The translations under genes and the position numbers were made by a program. From Taudactylus pleione (Eukaryota > Chordata > Amphibia > Anura > Myobatrachidae), in contig JAUIMM010000694.1 in NCBI GenBank assembly GCA_031769625.1, positions 5,106,501 to 5,170,500 on the forward strand: a stretch of 64,000 bases of DNA, given 5' to 3'. The notes beneath the pieces were generated by a model. The model saw only the letters and a program-made list of their open reading frames with translations. It did no database searches and was not told the origin of the DNA. Below, piece after piece: positions 42,724 through 54,834 of the stretch. Positions within the stretch are counted from its first letter, which is position 1. Every line of letters starts with the position of its first letter.

Positions 42724-43056
42724 TTAGAGGGAAATTCAATCTTTTTTTTTTGCATCAGGTCTCTCGTCTAAAGTGACAGGAGATTATGGGCGATATTCCG
42801 TTATTATGGCACCTGTGCCTTACTGCACTTGTTGTTAACAGTATAGACTGGGTGTTGCCGATAATGGAGTTCATTCAGCCTGGGTCCAGTGATGGTGGCT
42901 CAGCCTGGTCACAGTGGCTATAACTAGTGCGCTATTCCCATTACTAGCCAATGTAAATTTGTCGTTAGAGATATTTAGAGCCTCTAAGCAACTGCCAGTT
43001 TGCCTTTAGCGGTTTTAAATATGTGAGGGGAGTAATACTTTATCTCAGGTTAGCAA
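42724..43056. other. No gene recognised
   Basis: Unassigned. Begins with a GGGAAATTCAATC-type MITE fragment with a T run. Confidence 0.35.
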
Positions 43057-43350
43057 ATGCCAACTTAGGGAGGTTAATGGGCGCCCAGTGTAGCAATTCA
43101 ATTGCTTTGGGCCCTTTAATTATCGTGCTTGTCACAACCAGTTAGACCGAGTTTAGCCGTGTAAAATGGCTAAGTTCTGGCTATTGTGCCCAAACAACGG
43201 ACTTATCGCACACTTCTGCTTGCCACCTCAGGCGGCTGCAAGCAGAAATGTCAGTGCCGGCGGCTATCGCGCCCGAGCGAGGCAAAAATTGAATTGTACC
43301 GTTGGGCGCCCATTAGTTACAGCCGCGTACGCTAACAATTGAATCGCACC
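43057..43350. mobile_element. AATTGAATCGCACCC-type MITE
   Basis: Contains GGGCGCCCAGTGTAGCAATT at the left and CGCTAACAATTGAATCGC then ACCC at the right, with an inner GCAATTCAATTGCTTTGGGC phrase shared with 29615 and 48470. Limits approximate. Confidence 0.45.
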
Positions 43351-43552
43351 CTTAGAGTTCAAAAAGTATTAGTTTAGTCAGCTTTAGTAAACCATATTGA
43401 TGGATATGCAGGGGCCCTAACTCATTCATTGTTATAGGTGTTGCTAATAAACCCCCTCCTTCTCCGAACTCCAGTTCTTCCAGATACATTGAAAAACATT
43501 TATATGTAGCTGTAAGAATAAACTTTTTTTTTTTGGACTGTTCCATAACATT

Positions 43553-43877
43553 GGGCCGAATTAAATCGAACGCAAATTAAATAGCGCCTGATGGGATCTC
43601 CCGAAGCTATTCAATTCAGCGCATTTCTTCTCGCACCCCGCCGGGGTTACGAGCTGAAATCCGACAAATCTACAGACGCGATGCTGTTTTCTGCCGTTAG
43701 CGCCATGGAAACAGCATAACGTCGGGAAGTTTAGTCGGAGAATGCCCGTTCTCGCGACTAAACACCATGTTTAAGGCGCGAGGGGCGGGAGAACGGGCAT
43801 TCTCCAACCTAACAGTGCGCTGAATTGAATAGCTCCGGGAGCTACCTCCCGGCACTATTTAATTTGCATTCAATTGA
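43553..43877. mobile_element. GATTC-type MITE related to 33157-33493
   Basis: It starts GGGCCGAATTAAATCGAACG and ends near TGCATTCAATTGAATC. It shares the stem TCGGAGAATGCCCGTTCTCG and the GATGCTGTTTTCTGC segment with the copy at 33157. A flanking duplication is unclear. Confidence 0.6.
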
Positions 43878-43974
43878 ATCAAATCAGTTTATTCTCACAT
43901 GCACAATAATGCGTCATTGAAAATGTAGTGCAAAATACTAAGTCAATAAATGACATAAAACAAATGTAAAGATT

Positions 43975-44226
43975 TCAATTAATAATTGCAGCAGGGAAGA
44001 AACTGTTTTGCATCCTGCTAGTGCGACACCTAAGACATCTAAAACGCTTTCCAGAAGGCACAAAAGAGAACAGAGAATGACATGGGTGGCTGTAATCGCC
44101 AACAATCTTATTTGCTTTCGAAGCACACCTTTTACTATAAAGATCTTCTAATCTAGGTAAAGATTGACCAATAACACTATACAACAAATTATACTTTTTA
44201 TTTGTTTCCTTTGTAAAAATAGTCAT
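43975..44226 (-). pseudogene. LINE C-terminal remnant (CR1/Rex1-like)
   Basis: On the minus strand the frame reads SLPRLEDLYSKRCASKANKI, then HPCHSLFSFVPSGKRFRCLR and RTSRMQNSFFPAAIIN followed by a stop. This is the conserved end of non-LTR retrotransposon ORF2 of the CR1/Rex1 type (LPSGRR and NSFFPQA motifs). It is in line with the fragment at 46130-46855, so both may be one copy split by minisatellites. The 17-bp array starts where its upstream sequence is lost. Confidence 0.7.
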
Positions 44227-45256
44227 ACATTACTAATAGTCATACATTACTAACAGTCATACATTACTAATAGTCATACATTACTAACAGTCATACATTA
44301 CTAACAGTCATACATTACTAACAGTCATACATTACTAACAGTCATACATCACTAATAGTCACACATCACTAATAGTCACACATCACTAATAGTCATACAT
44401 TACTAATAGTCATACATTACTAATAGTCACACATTACTAATAGTCACACATCACTAATAGTCACACATCACTAATAGTCACACATCACTAATAGTCACAC
44501 ATCACTAATAGTCACACATCACTAATAGTCACACATCACTAATAGTCACACATCACTAATAGTCACACATCACTAATAGTCACACATCACTAATAGTCAC
44601 ACATCACTAATAGTCACACATCACTAATAGTCACACATCACTAATAGTCACACATCACTAATAGTCACACATCACTAATAGTCACACATCACTAATAGTC
44701 ACACATCACTAATAGTCACACATCACTAATAGTCACACATCACTAATAGTCACACATCACTAATAGTCACACATCACTAATAGTCACACATCACTAATAG
44801 TCACACATCACTAATAGTCACACATCACTAATAGTCACACATCACTAATAGTCACACATCACTAATAGTCACACATCACTAATAGTCACACATCACTAAT
44901 AGTCACACATCACTAATAGTCACACATCACTAATAGTCACACATCACTAATAGTCACACATCACTAATAGTCACACATCACTAATAGTCACACATCACTA
45001 ATAGTCACACATCACTAATAGTCACACATCACTAATAGTCACACATCACTAATAGTCACACATCACTAATAGTCACACATCACTAATAGTCACACATCAC
45101 TAATAGTCACACATCACTAATAGTCACACATCACTAATAGTCACACATCACTAATAGTCACACATCACTAATAGTCACACATCACTAATAGTCACACATC
45201 ACTAATAGTCACACATCACTAATAGTCACACATCACTAACAGTCACACATCACTAA
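44218..45256. repeat. 17-bp minisatellite, about 60 copies
   Basis: The unit is ATAGTCACACATCACTA, with early units ATAGTCATACATTACTA and ACAGTCATACATTACTA. From about 44350 onward copies are nearly identical, showing recent homogenisation. Confidence 0.95.
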
Positions 45257-45451
45257 TTAGAAAAACTAAAATGATTTCAGAAGGCTTTTACTAGCTCTAT
45301 TGTTTGAGCTACACTACTTGCACTATACTGTATGTACATTAGTAATATAGTCACAGTGAAAAGCTATTTTAAAATAATCTGATATTTTCTTGATCAAAAA
45401 TAAATAACAGTTTTAATTCAATCAATCACAAATAACACAAAACGAAACAAA

Positions 45452-45711
45452 CCTACAGCATAGGAAACACACATACAGCATACGAAACAAACCTAAAGCA
45501 TGGGAAACAAACATACAGCATAGGAAACAAACATACAGCATGGGAAACAAACATACAGCATGGGAAACAAACATGCAGCATGGGAAACAAACATACAGCA
45601 CTGGAAACAGACATACAGCACGGGAAACAGACATACAGCACGGGAAGCAGACATACAGCACGGGAAGCAGACATACAGCACGGGAAGCAGACATACAGCA
45701 CGGGAAGCTAC
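45452..45711. repeat. 20-bp minisatellite, about 13 copies
   Basis: The unit is close to ATACAGCATGGGAAACAAAC, grading to ATACAGCACGGGAAGCAGAC at the right. Minus-strand frames with repeated VCFPCCMSV come from it. Confidence 0.9.
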
Positions 45712-46129
45712 TATGTAATATAGGGGCCTATACATGGGGGTGCTTTCTCTTTGCTTGTCGCTTGTTCTCGTCCTCTGGGGCATCTCTTGTCACTGTCACC
45801 TGCCCTGATATCTTTGTCCCATTGCTGAGATGTCTTGGTGGAATCACTCCCTATGCTGTCACTCAGTGCACCACAGTTATCTTTTGCGGGTAATCCCGTG
45901 ATTCGCATATATTTGAATAGGGGAGGGGACAAATAATGGATTCATTTAATTGGGTCATTAGGCCCCGCCCCCTCTGCGCGGAACGCAGATTGCTGGTAAG
46001 ATTCTCTCCATTCTGCCCACGTCGCTAGGAATACCCCTACATCCTCATAAATGGGGGATATCTCGGAACTCAGAGCTAACTGAGAGGTTTACATGTCATA
46101 TTCATTCTTTGCATGCGGACATCACATCA

Positions 46130-46855
46130 ATGAAAAAGTTTCCGATGTGCAGTGTAATTCTTTCAGCTGCTTTAATCACCCTAGTCAGTGATTTACCATC
46201 CAAACACTTGAAATTCCCATACCAAGCAGTGATGGAATAAAGGCTTCCATACATGGCACAATATACGCGCCGATCCGACGGATCGGCACGATATAGGTAC
46301 TATATCGTGCCGTGTATGGGCACGATATCGTACCTGATATCATGCTGCGCGCTCCCGCAGGGTCGTACATCGCATCCCCAGGTCTTCCTGTAAAACCATC
46401 TGACCTGGGATGCGATGTACGATCCCATTCAGATGAAGGAGGGGGAAGCCAGCAATATCGTGTGGTCTGCGGGGACTGCACAATTGTCGGTGGTGACAGC
46501 ACGATCTGTCTGCCGACGGATCGGCAGTCGCCCTACACGGTGCATCGCAACGTGTAAGTCCACCTTAAGTCAAAAGGCTCTCGATTATACCACCGTAAAA
46601 ATTTACCAATAACGGCCTATATAATCCACTTGCCTTTAGTTTCCAAAGAAAATAGAGGCGTTGCTGAGCCTTTACCACGACTGAAAAGATATGCGACGAC
46701 CTTGAGAAGTCCTCAGAAAACTTAATACCAAGAAACTTAAAACCACCAACTTTCTCCACCTCTGCGCCATTCAAGAATAAGGGATGGGAAGCACTTTTCC
46801 TTGGACCTCGTCTAAAGTCTACCACCACCTCTTTAGTTTTCTTACTGTTTACCAT
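46130..46855 (-). pseudogene. LINE reverse-transcriptase C-terminal part, split by a MITE
   Basis: The minus-strand frame reads VNSKKTKEVVVDFRR, then GGFKFLGIKFSEDFS and AQQRLYFLWKLKASG to IIESLLT at about 46566. It resumes beyond the MITE (46240-46565) as YSITAWYGNFKCLDGKSLTR then VIKAAERITLHIGN. This order is that of CR1/Rex1-type ORF2 after the YADD box. Taking out the MITE and one TA leaves the frame open. Upstream RT sequence is missing. Confidence 0.75.
46240..46565. mobile_element. TA-flanked MITE inserted in the LINE frame
   Basis: AAGGCTTCCATACATGGCAC and, inward, AGGTGGACTTACACGTTGCG, with TA on both sides. Interior stems include GATCCGACGGATCGG and GTCGTACATCGCATCCCAG facing its complement. 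Confidence 0.7.
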
Positions 46856-46903
46856 TTATATGAAGCTGCAAGTATAAACTTTTTTTTGGGCTGTTCCATA
46901 ACA

Positions 46904-46956
46904 TTGGGCTCGATTTGCATATTGATATTTAATTTGCGTTCAATTGAAATCGAGCC
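46904..46956. mobile_element. Very short MITE remnant
   Basis: GGGCTCGATTT at the left and AAATCGAGCCC at the right enclose only about 30 bases. It looks like an internally deleted relative of 43553-43877. Confidence 0.45.
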
Positions 46957-46962
46957 CAATGT

Positions 46963-47607
46963 CCAGCACCTATACCAGTGTTTGCTCTGCACTGCTCATG
47001 AATCCAGGCTCTGAGATATTTGTAATTATTTTTCCACCAGGAACCAGGGCCGGCGCACAGTAGTGCCCAGTGGCGCACAGCAGTAGTCTGTGCTCGCTAC
47101 GTATGATTGCCGCTTGTATAATGAGTCACACCGAGCGATGACCAGAATGGACAGTGGAAATAAGGCCTCTGTCAGATGTAGCTGATGTGAGCATTAGTCC
47201 CGGTGTCTGCAGAACAGTCAGTTTAGCCTGAAATCTCTCAGTTCTGTGAAGGAGGAATAATTGTGTTACGGTGGAGCTGACGGGATGGGCGAGAGGTGTA
47301 AGTGCTCCGTAGCCAGGAAAATCTAATAGACGAACATCTTCAAACTGGCAGCCGCGGCCTTTATTAGACAGGTAATGTGATGAGATCATTGCTTTCTCAG
47401 GCGTTGTCCCCTCTCTCTATGCTGGAAATGAAGTAAAGTTGTTACTCACCCCCCTTGTCCAATTACCGCAGTGTAAGCTGCTCATTACTGTGTCTTACGT
47501 AGTCTGTTGTGTCACCTTTTATCCAGCGTATGTGTGATCGCTGTGCATTGTCTGATTGCAGTAAATGAAGAGCTCGATAACTGGCACTTTCCCCTCCATT
47601 GTTTATA
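46963..47607. other. No gene recognised
   Basis: Unassigned presumed-intron sequence without supported exons. Confidence 0.35.
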
Positions 47608-48290
47608 CTTGAGCTGGGTGCACACTGGAGCGATCTCGGGCCGATTTGCCATTTTGGAACCACAAATCAGCTTACATCACTCAGTGTATACCGGCGATTG
47701 CGCGCTCCCACGGTCGCTAGCAACAGTCGCCAGGTTTGATGTACTGCACATCAAACTTAGCGATATCGCTAGCGACCAGTGTATTGTTAATGAATGAGGT
47801 AACAATGATCGCTCCGTCGTGGCATTCCCGCTAGGCTGTTTTAGCAGGGCGCGGCGCCCTGCCCTCCTTCTGGAGGGCAAAAAGCACCCTGCCCTCACAG
47901 CCTGCGTGTGCTGTCTTCACCCACGGGCCGCAGTGTCCCGCGGGTGGAGAAATGTGCAGTGACCCGGTCACCGCCGGAGAATAGCCCGGCATTTATTGTC
48001 CCTGTCTGCAGCGCTTGGGGGCTGCCCGGCGTGTCCGTAAGTGCCGGGCACGCCCCCAAGAGTGACGAAAAGGGGACGCATCTTATAGACACGCCCCCTT
48101 TTCAATGGCCATGCCCCCTTTTCGGGCGCAATGTGCCCTCTCTAGCTCCGGCGCCCTGCCTTCCGTCGGAGCAAGAGTGAACACTACCGTAGTTCATTAA
48201 AGTCGTCCAGTGTGGACGCACGATCGCTGTTCATGGGCATTCGTTTTGATGTCGGCACGAATGCCCGTTGCTCCAGTGTGTACCCAGCCT
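47608..48290. mobile_element. TA-flanked MITE holding a palindromic hAT-like MITE
   Basis: The left end contains GAGCTGGGTGCACACTGGAG and the right, inward, AGGCTGGGTACACACTGGAG, with TA on both sides. The element at 47823-48185 lies within it. Confidence 0.65.
47823..48185. mobile_element. Palindrome-array MITE of the TAGTGTTCCC type
   Basis: The left end is GCATTCCCGCTAGGCTG. The right end, inward, is TAGTGTTCACTCTTGCTCC. Flanking 8-mers CCGTCGTG and CCGTAGTT match at six of eight. It holds successive stems: GCCCTCCTTCTGGAGGGC, a CCCGCGGGTG-type stem, GTGACCCGGTCACCGC, and GGGGGCTGCCCGGCGTGTCC facing GTGCCGGGCACGCCCCC. Same type as 55984-56365, in the opposite orientation. Confidence 0.65.
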
Positions 48291-48422
48291 TATTGCGACA
48301 ATTGCCTGCAGTTCATCCATGGCCGCTCTGGTCTGAAGTATCACTAGTCGATGGACCGGTCACTTTATTGAAGCTAGTTTCAAAGGCTCATTTTTGGAAG
48401 ACACTGTGGGTGGGTGGGAGGG

Positions 48423-48656
48423 AATTCAATTGTTTGCGCTGGTGGCTGTCAGTGATGGGCACCCGACAGAGCAATTCAATTGCTGCTTCATTTGGGCGCG
48501 ACAGTTGCTGGCGCAGACATTTTTGCTTGTGGCTTCCTGAGGTGGCGAGCAGAAATGTGCGATAAGTCTGTTTGGGCACACAGCTAATCCCAGCCTAATT
48601 AGGTGCGATAATTGATTGGTCCCCAAAAAACAACTCTGGGTGCCTATTAATTACCA
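48423..48656. mobile_element. AATTCAATTG-type MITE
   Basis: It includes GGAATTCAATTGTTTGCGCT and GAGCAATTCAATTGCTGC at the left and GGGTGCCTATTAATTACC at the right, with phrases shared with 29615 and 43080. Ends approximate. Confidence 0.4.
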
Positions 48657-49070
48657 TGGATATATAAAAAAATAAATAAAAAGTTTTAAACTTTACGGGG
48701 GACGATTAATTCCCCTTGAAGGCCACAACGTGAAAAACAAATCTTTTGATAATTTTTACTCGCACTCAATAGAGGCGCATAGAAAAATAAGTAACTATTG
48801 GCTGCTGTAATAGACAGTCAGATGCACGGCCATCGTGCTGGTGTATTGTGGCACATCTCAGGGGACTGAATATCCCCAATCTGCCTCACGGGTGATACTG
48901 ATTCCAGGTGTGGCGATTAGATGAATATATGTAACTTTGTAGCTATCATTAGGGGCGATTCAATTGTTTTTTTAAGCTGCTCTAATCAATTGAATCTCGC
49001 TTAGCGATCTCCTGTCACTTTAGACGGGAGATCGGGCGCGAGAAAGTAATTGAATTCCGCCTTATATATA
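48657..49070. other. No gene recognised
   Basis: Unassigned. A GGGGCGATTCAATTG MITE-like segment begins near 48953 and a GATCTCCTGTCACTTTAGAC stem follows. Confidence 0.35.
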
Positions 49071-49960
49071 TAGTACGGTGGAAAAAGTGCTGCAAAGTAA
49101 GAATGTAGTGTTCCCGCTAGGCTGTTTTAGCGGGGCGCTGAGCCCTGCCCTCTTTCCGGAGGGTAAAAAGCGCCCTGCCCTCACCCCGCAGCGCACCGCT
49201 GAAACAGCCTGCGGGTGCCATCTTCACCCGCGGGTCGCAGTGTCCCGCGGGTGGGGAAATGTGCGGTGACCCGGTCACCGCTGGTGAATAGACGTAGTTT
49301 TGTCGGATTTCAGCTCGTACCCCCGGAGGGGTACAAGAAGAAATGCTTAACAGCGTGCTGAATTGAATAGCTCCGTGAGCTCCTTTACGGCACTATTTAA
49401 TTTGCGTTGAATTGAATGGTGCCCAAGGGGTGGTCACACCGAATATTGATTTCAGTTAGATTGCTCTTCTGGTCATTCACTTAATTGCATTTTGTTAATT
49501 GATAAAAAATAAGCAATTAACACTTCTGTTATTGAAAGCTTTCTTAGTTTTCACTGCAGCTCGGGCGGCAGAAAGGGGGCCGGAGCTAGAGAGGGCACCT
49601 CTGCGCGCGCACTCAAAAAGGGGTTGTGGTCATTGAAAAGAAGGCGTGTCTGTAAGACGCGTCACCTTTTCGTCACTCTTGGGGGCGTGCCCGGCACTGA
49701 CTGACACGCCGGGCAGCCCCCAAGCGCTGCTGATAGGTAGAATAGATGCCGGGCGCATGCACCCAGCGTCTATTCACCGGCGATGACCGGGTCACCGCAC
49801 ATTTCCCCACCCGCGGGACACTGCCACCCGCAGGTGAAAACGTTTGCACAGTACTGTGTATATAGCAATTTGTTCATTGATAAAAATAAGCTATAAGCTG
49901 TTTTTGAAAGCATTCTTACTTTGCAGCATTTTTTCCACACCTGCCTAAAACTTGGGGGAA
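49071..49960. mobile_element. Mosaic of Tc1-like ends and two TAGTGTTCCC-type palindromic MITE parts
   Basis: GTGGAAAAAGTGCTGCAAAG near 49078 faces CTTTGCAGCATTTTTTCCAC near 49918, and TTGATAAAAAATAAG near 49500 resembles TTGATAAAAATAAG near 49877. These belong to a Tc1-like end repeat. Between them are part of a palindromic MITE (49107-49290), a GATTCAATTC fragment (about 49290-49430) and another palindromic MITE part (about 49555-49840). The order of insertions cannot be fixed by eye. Confidence 0.55.
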
Positions 49961-51250
49961 TTCAATTCTTTTTTTGGGGCGTCTTATTTAATGGGTGTCT
50001 TATCAGAGCAATTTAATTGTTTGTCTGATAGACTCCCATTACCTGCGCTAGACACATTTTTTTTCTCGCAGCCCTTCTGAGGTCCATAGTTTCTGCACCC
50101 AAACTAGGACTTTTGACGCCCAAACCAGGAGTTGAGTCGTGGTTAGCCGTTTTCAGCGTCTAAACCTGGGCAAGTTAAACACGGAAACGTGGTTTATTGA
50201 AGAAAATACAAACTCTTTGTATTTTCTTCAATAAATCAAATCTTTTTTTTTTTTTGTGGGAGACCACGTTTAAATGGCTGATGAGTAGCAAGTAAAGAAG
50301 CAGTGTAGGTCTGCGGTTCATAAATTGCCTCTGGTGGTAATGTAGTTTATGAAGTACCTCTGGAACGTTCGGACAAAGGCTCTTGGGTATTAGATTCTTT
50401 GCTCTATAGAGGTGTGCAAGAAAATTAACCAAGATTGGCTACCGCGTAATAGATGGTTCTGTTAGCAGCCGGACATTTCTAGGAATAGAAATTACTCCTT
50501 GTTACATTAACCAGATGATTCAGAATAGTTGTATCCATATTATGCTGCTTATAGGAAAGAAAGCCTAATACCCGGTATTTTAAGCATTGCCAATAAAAAT
50601 GGCGTCCGCTGTGGCTGCTTGTTGCCGGCACTAGCAATTCTCTGTAAAGATTTAGATCCAATTATTCTATACTCGCATTGTGCTGCTTACTAAGAAATAT
50701 ATTCTGCTCCTAATGTGAAGAATCATCCATCTACTATAAATTATAAAACAGCTTCAAGTCCGCAAGGAGGAGTCATGTGATACAGCGCAGTAATGGCTTT
50801 CCGATACATAATTCTTACTACACTATTTTTTAATTCTAAGCAAAACTAGTTAGCTCTGTGGCCCGATCCTCCTCTGTCTGACTATGTTGTTTCCAGTTCC
50901 GTCATGGAACGCTTCCGGTCGGAGCACGGGAAATTCGGGCCTGATTTTTTTTGCAGTGGTGCAGCATGGGTCCTGAGCTAGCAGGACATTTTGTTCCTAG
51001 TGACGGATATGGAGTAAAGTTTTTAGTTTGGTTGCCTGCGTTATCAGACGCTCCATGCCCTCCTACTCTTACGTCATCCTCCATTTTGTGTTGCCTTCTC
51101 TGCATCTCATAGCTGTGTGCATTCTTCATACAGATGTGTCCTTTCTCATCTAGCCTTAATACGCCGTGCAGCGTTATATGCCCGCCTGCTCCCGTCAGAC
51201 TCTGCTAGCGCCAGGCGTCTTTTTTTTTTTTTTGCCAAAAATGTTTCTAA
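49961..51250. other. No gene recognised
   Basis: Presumed intron sequence. A short inverted repeat (GAAGAAAATACAAA facing TTTGTATTTTCTTC near 50200-50235) is present. No supported exon. Confidence 0.35.
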
Positions 51251-52115
51251 GGCCCGTGTTCAATTAGAGGGGAAAAGTTTCGCCTATCCAACTTTCCGCC
51301 TCCTTCGCCTGTTTCAGAGGGGAAAACTTTCCGTGCGCGTCCCCGCTTTGCGCCCTATTCAATTCCTAAACAGGCGAAAACGGAAAGCTGCGAATGCGGA
51401 ACGAACAGGCGGAAAGTACTGTCACAATTGGGGAAATCATTCTGTACCCCCCAAAAAGATGCACTAACATGGGGAATCAATGTAGAGGTGTACTAATAGC
51501 CTAATACAAGTGTCTGGGGTACTTAAGTTGTTTAAATGGCTTCTTATTAGTGTCTTTGCAAAAGTGGTGAAGAATGGCATAAAGCAGTATTTTTTGTGGA
51601 GATAAGTAGTCCAGTCACATTTGGGGTACATGAAAATGGGTGCAAGCATATTTTTATGTCTCTAAAGTGCTTTTAGAAAATGTCAAAAACCCACCTGCGG
51701 CATGCACCCGCAATCCTAAAAACACACCTGACCCATCCTTGCAGACCCCCAAGAAGTCTATTTCGCTAGTTTTTATGCTTGTCCCCCCACTTTTTACTTT
51801 TTCGCCACCAAAAGGAAAGTACTTTTTTTGGGGTGTTCTGAGGTATTTTATTTGCTGATTTGTCGATTGGGGGGCTGTACCAAGGGTTCTGAGTCGTTTC
51901 CCCACGTTTGCACCCCAAAATAACGATTTTGCACTTTTTTTTCTCCTGCTGTTCATAGGAGATACTTTGCCGCCTATTACATTGCATTGAGTTACCGCTT
52001 AGGCGAAATCGTCCTGCAATTGAATATGGAGATACTTTGAAAACAGGCGGAAAGTCCGAATCCGCTGAAACTTATCTCCAAACGGCACTTTTTCGCCTCT
52101 AATTGAATCCGGCCC
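51251..52115. mobile_element. Long-TIR MITE (GCGAAAACAGGCG family)
   Basis: GGCCCGTGTTCAATTAGAGG and, inward, GGGCCGGATTCAATTAGAGG, each followed by GAAAA-type sequence. Flanking triplets are TAA and TAT. Internal CCTAAACAGGCGAAAACGG and AAACAGGCGGAAAGTCCG plus the phrase GGGGTACATGAAAATGGG link it to the copies at 34420 and 41888. Confidence 0.7.
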
Positions 52116-53695
52116 TATGTTGCAATGCAGACACTTTGGTGATTCATTTTGAAATGCGGATTGAGAAACTCAGTCGCAGAGATATACAAGTGTCACACAT
52201 CAAATGTAATACTCGGAAATGCTGGAATTATAGTGACGGCGATATTATAAAGAAGGTGACTGATATATATATTGGAGTTTCACGTGTACATAGTACAGAT
52301 GTCATTATTGATAGTGTGAGAGTGGTGTCACTTTTAAAAACTGATGTTAAGTGGTGGTGGGGGGGCACTGTATTGTTTTATAATCTGTGGCTTATTGCAT
52401 TGCTTGAGTAAGTTAAAATGCTGGTTAATTTCTACCTGCGCTTATGGTGATTAGTACGGACTGATGTAGAGTCCCTCATGCACAGTTTGCAGGCGTTTGG
52501 AGATAATTACCTGTGGTTTAGGCCAGGCACAGAGCCCGTTACACAGAGTTAGGAATCTGTCATGAACAATCCCAAGAAAGCCTGAATCGCTCTAACTCAA
52601 ACAATGACTTCTAGCAGCGAGAGTGTAGGGAAGGTCCCAGTAGCCCTCATCCAGTGACACTGCGGCGGCTTGTCAGTCACTCAGCAGTAATCGGATATAC
52701 AGCAAGATTAGATTAGATATACAAAAAGATTCAAGCAGTTCATCCTCTCGACAAATGTTAATAGGATAAACAGTACAAAAAGTTATCTGCCAGCAGCTTC
52801 GCTGGGTCACCCTCCAAAATGGTAACGTTTCGCTCACATCAGAACTAATACTGATTTCCGGGGACGTAGTTTTCTAAAGTTTTTTATGTTCGTTTAGTAA
52901 ATAATCTGGTTGGAACAGTTTCCTTGATGCTCATTTTGCTGAAAACTAATGCTGGGTACACACTAGCGGATATATTGGCAGATCAATTGATCGGTCACTA
53001 CAGTGATAGCGGTGAGTGACAAAATATGTGGGTCCCAGGGACCCTCCACTTTAAAAAAAAAAAATTGGGTCCTACCTGATGATTTATGGGTCCCATCATA
53101 ATATATGCTGTCAAGCTCCCCAAATGCTACCACACATGCCCTTCGAATGTCCGTGTGTGTGTGTAATATAAATATATATATAATATAACACATATTAGGT
53201 TATGCGCTCCCGCACCATCAGAAACTGTGGGGCCCAGGACTGATAGAATAGGCAGCTGCCCTGGTGCCCTCATGGATATACAAATGTCAATACAGTACTG
53301 GAGAAACGGCAACATCACGGGTCCTATCATGGAAGACTTCAAATGACAAACCGTGTCTATGTCACCATTTCAGTCCATCCAGACTTTTATTAAGAGCAGT
53401 CTTGCTAAAAGTCCAGATGGACTGAAACTTTGGGCACAAACACTGTCGTTTAAATTCTTGCATGAAAGTACCCATGAGTGAACATTAGTATGCAACCCAT
53501 GATATTAATATACCCCAATGCACAAAACACTACTACACAACCACACAAAATATTACTACACAACTCCCAAATAGAATACTACACCCCTCAACCCACCTCA
53601 GCCCCAATAATATTAGTATACAACCCCTGGAGATACATTACTACACACCCCAATCTACCTTCCCTACCAGATAATATAAGTATACACCTCCCCAG
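52116..53695. other. No gene recognised
   Basis: Contains a T(A)TATA and GT-rich microsatellite near 53145-53185, a single GCTGGGTACACACTAGCGG MITE end near 52951 without a partner, and a short inverted pair (GTCCATCCAGACTTTTA facing AAAAGTCCAGATGGAC, 53373-53428). No exon supported. Confidence 0.4.
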
Positions 53696-54237
53696 GGGGG
53701 AGATGTAACAAGATTAGAAGCAGTATCAGCGCACGTTAGGTGCGCTGATACCGCTTCTACTCGATGTATGATCGGGGGTTTGTCGGTAAATGCTATGAGC
53801 CCCTGTCATTATCGGCGCTGCTATCTGCAAGATAGCAGCGCCGATAGCCTGGGCCATATATGAATGGTCAGATCGCCTGACCGTTCCGCCCGCTGTAGCT
53901 GTCGCTATCAACAGCTACCGCCTGGTGCTAGCCTAACCTCACAGCAAGGACAGTGCTGTCCATGCTGCGGCGGCTCCAGGCTGCATGTGCGGGATCTCGC
54001 GATACTTGCGAGATCCCGCGCATGCTCAGTGGAGTCGGTCCGGACTGAGGCACAGCGCGTCAGCACTAGGTGGTCTCTAGCAAAAAGCGCCGGAGGGGGG
54101 AGTTAAAGCTTTCCCTCTCCGGCCGATGAGATGTTCATACAACTCATCGGTAGTGGTTCCTGCTTTGCCTAGGTAAAGAGGCGAAGCAGGAAGCGTTATA
54201 GCGGCACGTTAAGTGCCGCTATAATACATCTACCCCC
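53696..54237. mobile_element. Palindrome-array MITE of the GGGGGAGATGTA type
   Basis: GGGGGAGATGTAACA at the left and, inward, GGGGGTAGATGTATTATAGC at the right. Between them is a row of separate stems: AGAAGCAGTATCAGCGCAC facing its complement, TCGGCGCTGCTATCT..., GCGGGATCTCGCGATACTTG..., a CCGGAGGGGGGAGTT stem, GATGAGATGTTCATACAACT..., CCTGCTTTGCC... and AGCGGCACGTTAAGTGCCGC. No coding region. Its ends are unrelated to the other palindrome-array families here. Confidence 0.75.
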
Positions 54238-54834
54238 AGATACATAACACCTATCAGTCTGATACATTGCTATACCTCATCCGACCCCAAATGCCCCCCC
54301 CCCCTCTCCCGATAATCTGTTTACACTGATACTGATAAATTACATCCCTCAAGCCACCTCACCCCACAGGTAAAGTATATACCCCCACCTCAGCCACGTA
54401 ACCTGAATAAGTACAGAGCCCCCCTCAGACACTTACTTTGCTATAGCGCTATAACATAGTGTGCCTGTCGGCCAGTGTGTACCAGTGATACGTCTGTGTG
54501 TTCACAGACATATCGCATCGGCTGTACCGCACAGCCGGTTCCCAGTATATCTGCATGTATCTATCCATCGTGCTGTGTGTACGGCCGACAGTTGTACACT
54601 TGCAGTGGTGGCTGTGGGCGCGCCGCGACCCTCTTTTGGCTGACCTATCTAAGGTGACGGGATAATGTTCATTTGTTTTGGGCACCCTTATCGCGCATGA
54701 CATGCTGAAATGCACCGGGTTATACACGTGGAACTGAACTTTTTTGTGGGTTTCTTCCAGCCATCGCAGGAGGGTGTGTACAAAAATATTGGTAATTCCG
54801 TTCACCACAGGCTTTAAAGTGCGGCTTCAGCGCT
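54238..54834. other. No gene recognised
   Basis: Unassigned. Contains a fragment with ACAGACATATCGCATCGGCT-type palindromes near 54480-54540. No supported exon. Confidence 0.35.

Noticed and set aside
44218..45256. CRISPR-like array of short repeats
   Set aside because: Units are directly tandem with no unique spacers, and the context is a eukaryotic genome. It is a minisatellite.
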